From an uncultured Eubacteriales bacterium (GTDB taxonomy: Bacteria; Bacillota; Clostridia; Oscillospirales; Acutalibacteraceae): DNA of 64,000 nt. A program made the translations under genes and the position numbers. Positions 24,161-32,278 of the stretch are shown piece after piece. A model generated the notes under the pieces. That model ran no database searches, was not told the DNA's origin, and was given only the letters and a program-made list of their open reading frames with translations. The stretch covers positions 1 to 64,000 of the forward strand of contig CAKTEU010000006.1 in the NCBI GenBank assembly GCA_934552855.1. The letters are read 5' to 3'. The number at the start of each line of letters is the position of its first letter. The stretch's first letter is position 1.

Positions 24161-24690
24161 GTACGGGTCGAACCTGTGCCGACCCATTAAACTTTTCCTG
24201 TTTCTGCTTCGTAAATTTGTTGGTAAAACGTGCGGTTCAATTCGTAGGGGAGTCGCTCGAGGCTCCCATGGGATTTGACATTTTGCACTGCGTAAAATCA
24301 TGAAAAGCAATTCGATTTTTAGTATACAAATTTGCAGAAACGTCTTTCAAAACGTAAACGTGGAATTATAACCGTAGGGGCGGATTTTGTTCCGCCCAGA
24401 AAATCTAACCTTTTGCACCTCATAAATTTATATGAAAACATATGATTTATTTCGTAGGGGTCGGACTTGTGCCGACCCGTGAATGTGACCTTCTCCACTG
24501 CAAAAATTTATAGATAATTCCTGTGGTTTAACCGAACAATTCGCAACGGATTTATATGGTGAAAACGGCAAAATTCCATGGGTCGGCACAGGTCCGACCC
24601 CTACGAATTAAACCGCACGTTTTTACAATAAATTCGCACGGTGGAAACGGTTGGGTTCTACGGGCGGAACGAAATCCGCCCCTACTTCAA
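24161..24690. repeat. REP-like palindrome cluster 2
   Basis: There is no gene in this 0.6-kb gap. It holds six palindromes of the same three types as the 2.8-3.2 kb cluster: type B (GGGTCGG-N7-CCGACCC) at 24161-24187, 24453-24479 and 24580-24605; type C (GGGAG-N10-CTCCC) at 24243-24270; type A (GGGCGGA-N6-TCCGCCC) at 24373-24397 and 24662-24685. The first four read in the orientation CGTAGGGG-palindrome and the last two in the opposite one. Spacing is 60-130 bases with partly similar AT-rich spacers, so this is not a CRISPR array. Confidence 0.85.
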
Positions 24691-24704
24691 TGCACACTGC
24701 AAGG

Positions 24705-24745
24705 CAAAAAACCGCCGCACCAATTTTGATGCGGCGGTTTTTGCA
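24705..24745 (-). terminator. terminator of the GH3-family gene
   Basis: Minus strand stem AAACCGCCGCATC...GGTGCGGCGGTTTTTTG, perfect for 10 pairs, 9 bases beyond the stop. Confidence 0.88.
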
Positions 24746-24753
24746 TTTTCGTT

Positions 24754-26496
24754 TTATTTTTCTTCTGCGGGCTGTTCGGCCTTTTTAACCGGCTGTTCCC
24801 AAAGCTTTTTTGATTCCGGCTTGAGCTTTCCGAAGAAGAACTCTTTTCTTTCCGGAGTGTTGATAACAATAACAGGTTTGACCTGGTTGAGGACTCTGCC
24901 CTGCGAGCGGAGCATCTCCTTGTATGCGTCATAGCTGTGGTCTTCAAGCTGAAGAAGGAGCGGTTCGGAAAGCATTCCCCAACGGCGATACTTTTCGTAC
25001 TTTTCGTTGCTCTCGCGGAAAAGTGTGTCAATATCGTTTTCAAGCTCCGCACGCTTTGTTTCCGGAAGATCGCTTTCGCAGTCAACAAGCATTACATAAC
25101 GGGGAACGGTGGGAACGGAATCGGCATAGAAGCTGTGACCTCTGAACTTGATGTTATACTTGTCCATAAGCTTTTCTGCAACATAGTCAAGCATCTGGGT
25201 TGTGGTTTTTTCGTTTGCAAGGTTAAGACCCATGTTTGTTCTGTAAAGAAATTCAACTCTCGGTGAATTGTTATACATGCCGGTAACGTGAACAACGTCA
25301 AGAATTCTGTAACGATAAAGACCGGAGAAGTTTGTGATGATGATTTCGTAATCTTTTCCGACTTCGATTTCGCTCAAGGTGAGCGGTCTTGTTCCTTCCT
25401 CAGCGTCAACGGGAAGAAATTCATAAACGAGCGAACGGGGAAGAAGAACATAGTCGGTTGCGTTGAGTTCAACCGGCATCGCCATAAAGCCTTCGGAGGC
25501 GGCGTATCCCATGTTGTGAAGCGGAAGGTCGCCGACATATCTTCTGAGCTTTTCAACATAAACGGCAAGGGTTGAACCAATCATGCCATAGCCCCAGGCA
25601 AGCTTCGGCCAAATGCGCTTTGCAATCGGAACTTCGGTTTCAAAGCCTTTTTTGAATTCCGCTCTGAGTTCTGCGGCACGTTCGGGGTTGGGCTTCATGT
25701 GGCCGTACTTTTTGCGAAGGCTCTGCGGACATCTTACCGACGGGTCAATTGTGCCCTTTTCAATGTCGTTGCAAATCATTTCCCAGTTTTCTTCCATATA
25801 CTCAAACATGGTTGTGAGAAGGGTAATAACCATTGAGCCGAGATAGGTGACCTTTTTGTTGGTCAGGCAGAAGCGAAGCTGGAAGTAGGGGATATCGGTG
25901 TTCTCCTCGTCTTCGGGATAAAGAATATCCTTAGGAGTGGTGGTGAAGAATTTGAGGATTGAGGTGAGATAGGTGAAAGGAATTTGGCCTGCACCGTTGC
26001 AGCGCATACCGTTTGGAAGGGGATGACCGTTAAGCGAAAGAAGGAGCGGTCCCATCTGAGAGGGGAGCTTTTTTGCAATTCCATGTTCCTTGAACCATTT
26101 GTTTGCGCACGCAGGCGTTGCGGCAAAGCCCATGCACTGCATATTCCAAAGGTCTCTTGCGGTTTTGGGCTGAAGCTTCGGTTTTCCGACAGAACCCGAG
26201 GACGAGCAGTAACGGATAACCTTGCTTGAGGTGATGACGTTCGATTCGTTTTTTTCAACCATGCGGTCAATCATCGGAGCGTAATCTTCAAACGTTGCAA
26301 GGGGAACCTTGTCCTGAAAATCTTTGATGGAATGAATGGAAGCGAAGTCGTATTTTTTTCCGTATTCGCAGTTCTTGTTTTTCTCCATTATTTTTTTGAG
26401 TGTTTCTTCCTGGGTCTCTGCGGCAACGGTTGTAAAGTGTTCAAATCCTTTGAAAACCATATCGCCGAGCCAGACACCGATGTCCGAAAAAGCCAT
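24754..26496 (-). CDS. GH3-family acyl-adenylate/amido synthetase-like protein
   Basis: This is a 580-residue member of the GH3 superfamily of ANL-type adenylating enzymes, named after plant auxin-responsive GH3 proteins that couple acyl acids to amino acids. The ATP-binding motif is YCSSSGSVGKPK. The central acyl-site motif is NMGYAASEGFMAMPVE. The hinge-region motif is LYRYRILDVVHVTG. All are at family positions, and the length matches. Bacterial members are poorly characterised; the acyl substrate and the amine acceptor are unknown. The start at 26496 follows AGGAGG; the longer frame to 26553 lacks a site. The gene is monocistronic, with its own promoter and terminator. It could supply activated acyl groups to other acyl-transfer genes in this window, but no gene linkage shows this. 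Confidence 0.85.
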   Translation of the reverse strand: MAFSDIGVWLGDMVFKGFEHFTTVAAETQEETLKKIMEKNKNCEYGKKYDFASIHSIKDFQDKVPLATFEDYAPMIDRMVEKNESNVITSSKVIRYCSSSGSVGKPKLQPKTARDLWNMQCMGFAATPACANKWFKEHGIAKKLPSQMGPLLLSLNGHPLPNGMRCNGAGQIPFTYLTSILKFFTTTPKDILYPEDEENTDIPYFQLRFCLTNKKVTYLGSMVITLLTTMFEYMEENWEMICNDIEKGTIDPSVRCPQSLRKKYGHMKPNPERAAELRAEFKKGFETEVPIAKRIWPKLAWGYGMIGSTLAVYVEKLRRYVGDLPLHNMGYAASEGFMAMPVELNATDYVLLPRSLVYEFLPVDAEEGTRPLTLSEIEVGKDYEIIITNFSGLYRYRILDVVHVTGMYNNSPRVEFLYRTNMGLNLANEKTTTQMLDYVAEKLMDKYNIKFRGHSFYADSVPTVPRYVMLVDCESDLPETKRAELENDIDTLFRESNEKYEKYRRWGMLSEPLLLQLEDHSYDAYKEMLRSQGRVLNQVKPVIVINTPERKEFFFGKLKPESKKLWEQPVKKAEQPAEEK

Positions 26497-26586
26497 AAGT
26501 ATACAAACCTCCTGAATTTTATATAACAGACGAAAGCGAAGCCGTCTTTTCATTACCTATCAAAACAGTAGTAATTGTGCCTATCT

Positions 26587-26615
26587 ACTATATCATATAT
26601 GAGGTGGATTTTCAA
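26587..26615 (-). promoter_or_regulatory. promoter of the GH3-family gene
   Basis: Minus strand TTGAAA (26615-26610), 17-base spacer, TATAGT (26592-26587). Confidence 0.65.
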
Positions 26616-26750
26616 GATACTTTGGAAAAAAACTTTAACGTTTTGTGAACACACCCCGCCGCTCTGTCGGTTTTAAAACAGGAAAGCCTGATAAAACAAA
26701 GCATTTCAAACTTTCCAAGACATCTTTTTTAATAAAAAATTTAAAAATTG

Positions 26751-26779
26751 TTGACAAAATTTGGGCTGTGTGCTATATT
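26751..26779 (+). promoter_or_regulatory. promoter of the transglutaminase-LRR gene
   Basis: TTGACA (26751-26756), 17-base spacer, TATATT (26774-26779). The AAAAGGGG site and ATG at 26817 follow. Confidence 0.8.
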
Positions 26780-26816
26780 TTTCTTGCCGAATAAAATTAA
26801 AAAGGGGCGTATTATT

Positions 26817-28478
26817 ATGAAGAAAACATTAAAATCGGCAACAGTTTTTTTGTTGACGGCAATTTTTTTGCTGCTTCCGTTTCTGCCTTATGCCGAAGCG
26901 GCAATGACATATGACGAAATGCTTGACTATGTTCTGGAGAGTAACTTGAAATTGTGCAATTACAAAGACGGCGAAATTGACTATGATTATCTTGCACAGC
27001 CTTATGAGGGTGACGAGTATGCCGCATTGAACGAAAAAGCAAGGGAAATTACCGCTTCATGCGAAACAAACTATGAAAAAGCCTATGAAATCAATAAGTG
27101 GGTAGCTGATAACGTTTATTATGATTTGGATTATTATTATCATGGGAAACCGCTTCAAAGTCGGGCGGCAGCCGATGTTTTTGAAAAAAGAGTAACTGTC
27201 TGTGCGGGATATGCATCACTTATGACAGCTATGTGTCGTGCTGCGGGCATACCCTCAAGGCGGATTATGGGAACAGCTTTAAGCGGATATAGTTATGCAA
27301 GTCAAATTGAATTGGTTGAAAAAAGGGAAATTAATCACGAATGGGTTGAAGTATATATCAACGGAAAATGGAACATGTGCGATCCGACATGGGATTCATA
27401 CAACCGTTATGAAAACGGAGAAAAACGTTATCGCGGCTGTACGGATCGTTATTTTAATCAAAGCAATGAGGACTTTTCAGAGGGACACTTTTCGGTCTAT
27501 TATTGTAGCCCTATAAAGTGGGGCGATTATCTTATCCGTCTCCATGCTGCCCAAATAAGCATTTCGGAATATGTTGGTACGGCAGAAAAAGTTGTTCTTC
27601 CGGAAAATGAAAATTATTCATCTTTTGTCTTTTCTGGAAACGAAACAGTCAAGGAAGTTACTCTTCCCGATTCAATGACAGAGATTCCGCAAAGCTTTTT
27701 CACCGGCTGTAAAAATCTTGAAAAAGTGAATTTCGGAAAGAATGTCAAAAAAATCGGAATGTATGCTTTTAACAATTGTTCTTCGATTGCCGAACTTAAT
27801 ATTCCCGTCAGCGTTGAAGAAATTGTTTATGGTGCATTCTATGGAGCGACATCACTAAAAAAGATTTATTATGATGGAACAAAGGCGCAGTGGGATAACA
27901 TAGAAATCGGCAAAAACACCGTTCTCGATAATGCGATTATAATTACGTCAGATCACGAGCATACTTTCAGCGAAATGATAATCAAAAATGCTACCTGCAA
28001 GGAAGCCGGTTCAAAAAAACTTGTTTGTTCTTCCTGCGGTTTTTCAAAAACCGAAACAATTGCAAAGCTTGCTCACACTTTCACTTCTTCCGTAACCAAA
28101 GAATCGACCTGCACCGAAAAAGGCACAAAGAAAAAGGCCTGTTCCGTTTGCGGATACAGCGAAACGGTTGAACTTCCGATGAAAGCTCACAATTTTGTAC
28201 TTGTTGAAACAAAGGAAGCAACTTGCAAAGAAGAAGGAAAAGCGGTTTATACCTGTTCGCTTTGCGGCGCAGAAAAAACAGACGTTATTGCAAAGACCGC
28301 TCATCGTGATATCAACGGAGATTTGCTTTGTGATTTTTGCGGCGAATCAATAACAAAAAATTGTTCGTGCATGTGTCATAAAGACGGCTTTTACGGCTTT
28401 ATTTATAAGATTGTCAGATTTTTCTGGAAGCTTTTCGGAACAAATAAAGAGTGTTCCTGCGGAGTAAAACATTATTAA
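26817..28478 (+). CDS. secreted transglutaminase-like / LRR protein with Cys-rich C-terminal repeats
   Basis: The 553-residue product has a signal peptide (MKKTLKSATVFLLTAIFLLL...AEA) and then a transglutaminase-like domain with a complete Cys-His-Asp triad: Cys129 in VTVCAGYA, His174 in NHEWVEVYI and Asp189 in NMCDPTWDS. A short BspA-like LRR_5 region follows (about 260-360, with IGMYAFNNCSSIAELNIPVS). Three repeats of about 42 residues then have the form H-T/N-F...TC-x-E-x-G-K...C-S-x-C-G. A Cys-rich tail ends CSCMCHKDGFYGF...ECSCGVKHY. It may be a secreted protease or crosslinking enzyme. The CxxC repeats may bind metal or form disulphides. An alternative start at 26748 overlaps the promoter and is rejected. 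Confidence 0.8.
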   Translation: MKKTLKSATVFLLTAIFLLLPFLPYAEAAMTYDEMLDYVLESNLKLCNYKDGEIDYDYLAQPYEGDEYAALNEKAREITASCETNYEKAYEINKWVADNVYYDLDYYYHGKPLQSRAAADVFEKRVTVCAGYASLMTAMCRAAGIPSRRIMGTALSGYSYASQIELVEKREINHEWVEVYINGKWNMCDPTWDSYNRYENGEKRYRGCTDRYFNQSNEDFSEGHFSVYYCSPIKWGDYLIRLHAAQISISEYVGTAEKVVLPENENYSSFVFSGNETVKEVTLPDSMTEIPQSFFTGCKNLEKVNFGKNVKKIGMYAFNNCSSIAELNIPVSVEEIVYGAFYGATSLKKIYYDGTKAQWDNIEIGKNTVLDNAIIITSDHEHTFSEMIIKNATCKEAGSKKLVCSSCGFSKTETIAKLAHTFTSSVTKESTCTEKGTKKKACSVCGYSETVELPMKAHNFVLVETKEATCKEEGKAVYTCSLCGAEKTDVIAKTAHRDINGDLLCDFCGESITKNCSCMCHKDGFYGFIYKIVRFFWKLFGTNKECSCGVKHY

Positions 28479-28488
28479 AATATGCAAT

Positions 28489-28524
28489 AAAAAATCGCCG
28501 CTCGTTTGAACGGCGATTTTCTTT
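28489..28524 (+). terminator. terminator of the transglutaminase-LRR gene
   Basis: Stem AAATCGCCG...CGGCGATTT with the following TTCTTT. Confidence 0.8.
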
Positions 28525-28534
28525 CGGCAAACCA

Positions 28535-28563
28535 TTGACAAAAAAATACGCTCAGTGTAAACT
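28535..28563 (+). promoter_or_regulatory. promoter of the GH31 gene
   Basis: TTGACA (28535-28540), 17-base spacer, TAAACT (28558-28563), placed directly behind the preceding terminator. Confidence 0.65.
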
Positions 28564-28601
28564 TGTTTTGTCAAAATTTCATGACAAAGGAGAAAACTTT
28601 G

Positions 28602-31600
28602 ATGAAAAGAATGTTAACGTTAATTTTTTCGCTCTTTTCGGTCATTGCCGCCGTATTCGGGCTTAAATGGGCAACACCGTATAACCCGGCGGACTATGAA
28701 ACCGATACAATGGCAAACCATGTCATTGTAGGCGAAATGAGAGTTGAACTTTTGAGCGATACCCTCGTTCGAATTGAGCAAAAGGGTGCAAGAGGTTTTG
28801 AAAACCGCCCGTCCTTCACCGTTCAAAAGCGTGACGGCTGGAAAAAGATTGATTACACCCAAAAAACCGAAAACGAAAAAGTGTATATCCAAACAAAAGA
28901 ATACACCGTTTGCCTGCCGGAAAACGCGGCATCCGCAGAGGGTGCATTTATCACAGACAAAAACGGAAAAACGCTTTGGCAGTTTGAAACCGATACCGAC
29001 GCAAGCATTTATCTGCCATCGCCGTCGGACGAACTTTCATGCTGGTTCTTTAACGATTCGCCGAGAGTTATTCCGTCAGAGGATAAGTATACCGTAAGCA
29101 AGCTTTGGCACAACCTCAACGGCTGGGACCTTACGAACAAGGCTCAGGATATTTTTGTCTTTATGCCGGGCGGAAGCTATGAGCAGTTCACTTCCGACTT
29201 TGTCGATCTCACCGGAAGAAGCGAACTTATCACGCTTAACCTTCTCGGATACTGGGATTCAAGATACTATGAATACACCGAAGAAACCGCAATGAAACAG
29301 CTTGAAGACTATGAAAGCAGAGGATATCCGCTTGATGTTCTTGTAATTGACACCGACTGGCGTACCTCCGTTGGCGGAACGGGCTACACAATCAACGTTA
29401 AAAACTTTCCGAATATGAGAAAGCTGCTTTCAAATATTCATAAAAAAGGCGTTTCGGTTGTTTTTAACGACCATCCCGAACCTACTTTCGGAACAAACAG
29501 TCTTCTTGACAAAACCGAAGTCACATTCAGAAACTTTAACCTCAAGCGTATACTTAATAAGGGTCTTGACTATTGGTGGTATGACAGAAACTGGTGGACA
29601 AGCCTTAAACCGATTGACGAAGACCTTTCGATTTTCACTTCGGGTATGTATGCCTATCAGTCAATCACCGAGGATTACTATAATAAAACCGCAAAAAGGG
29701 GCGAGAGCGCAAGACGGCCGCTTATTATGGCGAACGTTGACGGAATTGACAACGGCGTTCTCAATTATCCGTCCGAGCTTGCCGCTCACCGCTACACGCT
29801 TCAGTGGACGGGCGACATCGGAGCTTCCGGCGACAGCCTTGAACAGGAAATCTATAACATGATTTTCGGCGGAAGTGAAATGGGACTTCCGTATATGAGC
29901 TCCGATCTCGGCGGTCACACAAGCGAGGTTACAAACGATATGTACGTCCGCTGGATTCAGTACGGCGCACTTTCGCCAATCTGCCGTGTTCATTGCACAA
30001 AGCCTTATTCAAGAATGCCTTGGCTCTTTGGCGAAACGGCGGAAAAGGTTACCCATGAATACGTTAACCTGCGTTACCGCCTTCTTCCGGTTTATTATTC
30101 GCTTGCAAGAGAAAATTACGAAACCGGGCTTCCGCTTATCCGCCGTGTTGACGTGAAGTATCCGCAGTATGCCGAAGCTGACCGGAACGATGAATACCTT
30201 CTTTCGGACAATATTCTTGTTGCGCCGATTGCACAGAGCTTCCCGAAAACCGATGATTACACATTCACAAGCGACGGAAACGAAGGACTCAAAGGCGAAT
30301 ACTTCTCAAACGATAAGCTTGAGGATGAACCGGAATTTATAAAGTACGACAAAAAGGTCAACTTCGACTGGGATCTCGGTGCTCCGTCGGGACTCAGTAT
30401 TTCCGATTATTTCAGCATTCGCTGGACGGGCAAGCTTACCGTAGGTGAAAAGCCGCTTTATTTCACCGCCTATGCCGACGACGGAATAAGAATGTGGATT
30501 GACGGAGAGCTTGTTGTTGACGGCTGGAATACATACAACACCTATTTCAAAACCGATTTCGTTGAGGCAAATTCAGTTCACGACATCAAAATCGAATATT
30601 GCGAAGGAAACGAGCACGCTCATGTTTATATCAACGCTTTCAGCGAAGGCGAAGTTTCAAGAGATGTTTTTATTCCGGACGGAAGATGGATCGACCTTTG
30701 GACGGGCGAAAGCTATGTCGGTCCGGCAACAATAAAAGCTTCACACAGCCTTGAAACTTCTCCCGTATTTGTTCGTGCCGGTTCGGTTCTCACTCTTGCG
30801 GACAATATGAAGAATACAAGCGAAAAAGATTGGAGCCATCTCACTCTTGAGGTTTTTCCGTCCTCGGATTATGCGGCAAAAACAACCCTTTATGAAGATG
30901 ACGTGACAACCGTCGCTTATAAAAACGGCGAATACAGAAAAACCGACATCACCCTTTCCGGCGGTAAAACGCAGGAGCTTGTTATTGAAAAAGCAAACGG
31001 AGAGTTTTCGGGTCCCCGTGCCTTCGGTGAAAGAACCTATACCGTTCGTGTTCATCAAAGGGACGATTGGGGAAAACTCGAATCCGTTACGCTCGACGGA
31101 AAGAACGTTGACTTTGAACTTGTTAAAAAGGACAAAGACGCAGACATTCTTTCAATAATCGGCGGCGCAAGGGATGCAGATGTTTATGAAATCCGGTTCA
31201 AAGCGGATATAAACAAAAAGAGCGTTCTTGCTCTTAACTTCGCTTCTGCAAAAGATGACGGACGAAACGAAAGCTATGACAGCAGTCATGCAGACATTTC
31301 GCTCACCGTCAACAAGCTGAACAAGGACACCGCAGACTTCAAGATTTCCGAAACGGCAAAAGACTTTATCCTTTACGGCCTTAACTGGGAATTTGAAACC
31401 GCAAAGAAGAACGGCAATTTTGTTTCCGACATTACCTGCAAAGGCAAGGAAGACCTTTTTGACGATAACTACCGCATTTCCTGGACAGACGAAAGCGGCG
31501 AAGAAAAGTCAACTTCCTGCGGCGTTGTTTCTTATCATAATCTCACAACAACGCTCAAAGCAGACGGCGAAGGCAAATTCAAGCTTTATCTCGGCGGATA

Positions 31601-31787
31601 TAAATCCATCGGAAAGCTCACCGTCAGAGACAGAAGCGGCGTTGTTAAAACCGCAACGTTCGGCAACACGGAAAGCAACTATTACCGTGAAGTTATTATT
31701 GACGCAAACGGCGAAAGCGAACTTAAGGTGACATACTCGCTCCTTTCCGGAACAAATATCACCGCAGCCGCTTGCATTGCAGAATAA
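28602..31787 (+). CDS. secreted glycoside hydrolase family 31 enzyme with inserted PA14 domain
   Basis: The 1061-residue product has an N-terminal hydrophobic signal or anchor segment (MLTLIFSLFSVIAAVFG). The N-terminal beta domain of GH31 follows, then the catalytic barrel. The nucleophile is predicted as Asp328 in DYWWYDRNWW and the acid/base as Asp405 in QWTGDIGAS; YMSSDLGGHTSE is another family block. A PA14 domain (about residues 560-690, LKGEYFSNDK...FTAYADDGIRMWIDGE) sits inside the C-terminal part, before the GH31 strands DGRWIDLWTGE. About 250 further beta-rich residues follow. GH31 includes alpha-glucosidases, alpha-xylosidases and sulfoquinovosidases; specificity cannot be set here. 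PA14 domains usually bind glycans. AAAGGAG lies 10 bases before the ATG at 28602. Confidence 0.88.
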   Translation: MKRMLTLIFSLFSVIAAVFGLKWATPYNPADYETDTMANHVIVGEMRVELLSDTLVRIEQKGARGFENRPSFTVQKRDGWKKIDYTQKTENEKVYIQTKEYTVCLPENAASAEGAFITDKNGKTLWQFETDTDASIYLPSPSDELSCWFFNDSPRVIPSEDKYTVSKLWHNLNGWDLTNKAQDIFVFMPGGSYEQFTSDFVDLTGRSELITLNLLGYWDSRYYEYTEETAMKQLEDYESRGYPLDVLVIDTDWRTSVGGTGYTINVKNFPNMRKLLSNIHKKGVSVVFNDHPEPTFGTNSLLDKTEVTFRNFNLKRILNKGLDYWWYDRNWWTSLKPIDEDLSIFTSGMYAYQSITEDYYNKTAKRGESARRPLIMANVDGIDNGVLNYPSELAAHRYTLQWTGDIGASGDSLEQEIYNMIFGGSEMGLPYMSSDLGGHTSEVTNDMYVRWIQYGALSPICRVHCTKPYSRMPWLFGETAEKVTHEYVNLRYRLLPVYYSLARENYETGLPLIRRVDVKYPQYAEADRNDEYLLSDNILVAPIAQSFPKTDDYTFTSDGNEGLKGEYFSNDKLEDEPEFIKYDKKVNFDWDLGAPSGLSISDYFSIRWTGKLTVGEKPLYFTAYADDGIRMWIDGELVVDGWNTYNTYFKTDFVEANSVHDIKIEYCEGNEHAHVYINAFSEGEVSRDVFIPDGRWIDLWTGESYVGPATIKASHSLETSPVFVRAGSVLTLADNMKNTSEKDWSHLTLEVFPSSDYAAKTTLYEDDVTTVAYKNGEYRKTDITLSGGKTQELVIEKANGEFSGPRAFGERTYTVRVHQRDDWGKLESVTLDGKNVDFELVKKDKDADILSIIGGARDADVYEIRFKADINKKSVLALNFASAKDDGRNESYDSSHADISLTVNKLNKDTADFKISETAKDFILYGLNWEFETAKKNGNFVSDITCKGKEDLFDDNYRISWTDESGEEKSTSCGVVSYHNLTTTLKADGEGKFKLYLGGYKSIGKLTVRDRSGVVKTATFGNTESNYYREVIIDANGESELKVTYSLLSGTNITAAACIAE

Positions 31788-31795
31788 AATCAAAA

Positions 31796-31838
31796 AGGCT
31801 GTTGCAGTCGATTTTCAACTGCAACAGCCACATTTTTA
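31796..31838 (+). terminator. terminator of the GH31 gene
   Basis: The perfect 12-pair stem GGCTGTTGCAGT...ACTGCAACAGCC is followed by ACATTTTTATA. Confidence 0.85.
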
Positions 31839-31850
31839 TATTATAAAATT

Positions 31851-31988
31851 TTATTTTTTCAATTTATAAGCTTCTGTAACCGCCGATTGAATAGCTTCGG
31901 AATTATCGGCAAAAACAACCGCCGAAGTTGAGCCGAAAAACAGCAGCATTGAAAGCAGCATTGCCGTCACACGGCGAAAACGTTTCAT
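31851..31988 (-). CDS. very small secreted peptide (45 residues)
   Basis: This minus-strand frame encodes MKRFRRVTAMLLSMLLFFGS followed by TSAVVFA and an 18-residue tail DNSEAIQSAVTEAYKLKK. The first 27 residues form a textbook signal peptide with an Ala-x-Ala-like cleavage point (VFA|D). A perfect GGAGGT lies 9 bases upstream of the ATG at 31988, so translation is likely. It could encode an exported signalling or surface peptide. It could also be the surviving N-terminus of a larger lost secreted protein. The strong ribosome binding site cannot decide between these. The gene converges with GH31, and their ends are 63 bases apart. Confidence 0.55.
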   Translation of the reverse strand: MKRFRRVTAMLLSMLLFFGSTSAVVFADNSEAIQSAVTEAYKLKK

Positions 31989-32121
31989 CCTTCATGACCT
32001 CCTTTAATTATTAAGATTTATGAAGAGTATACGCAGGTGAACATTAAATATAACTTAGAGCCTGCTAAAATCAAAAATTGTTTACATTTTTCAGCATCGC
32101 ACGGAAGTTTAGACTTTACGC

Positions 32122-32178
32122 AGAAAAGAGGAATATAAAAACTCAAACGCTTTTTTTATTTTTATTTTCCTCTTTTCT
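32122..32178. repeat. inverted repeat upstream of the ileS promoter
   Basis: AGAAAAGAGGAA (32122-32133) is repeated inverted at 32167-32178, with further A/T pairing inside. The right arm abuts the -35 box of ileS. It could be an operator or a relic terminator. Confidence 0.45.
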
Positions 32179-32206
32179 TGCATTTGAATAATCTTTATAG
32201 TATAAT
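32178..32206 (+). promoter_or_regulatory. ileS promoter
   Basis: TTGCAT (32178-32183), 17-base spacer, TATAAT (32201-32206). The leader of about 66 bases is too short for a T-box. Confidence 0.8.
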
Positions 32207-32278
32207 GACTTAGTATATGTGTATCTTCGGCTTTGAAAACGCCGAACAAGCAAATTTACGTTTGGAGGAAAGAAAAAA

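Noticed and set aside
24161..24690. Regularly spaced palindromes resembling a CRISPR array
   Set aside because: Three different palindromes alternate, orientation changes, spacing varies from about 60 to 130 bases and spacers resemble each other; no cas genes are present.
32100..32278. T-box or other riboswitch upstream of ileS and proS
   Set aside because: The ileS transcript leader is only about 70 bases and the ileS-proS gap only 68; no specifier stem or T-box sequence is visible.
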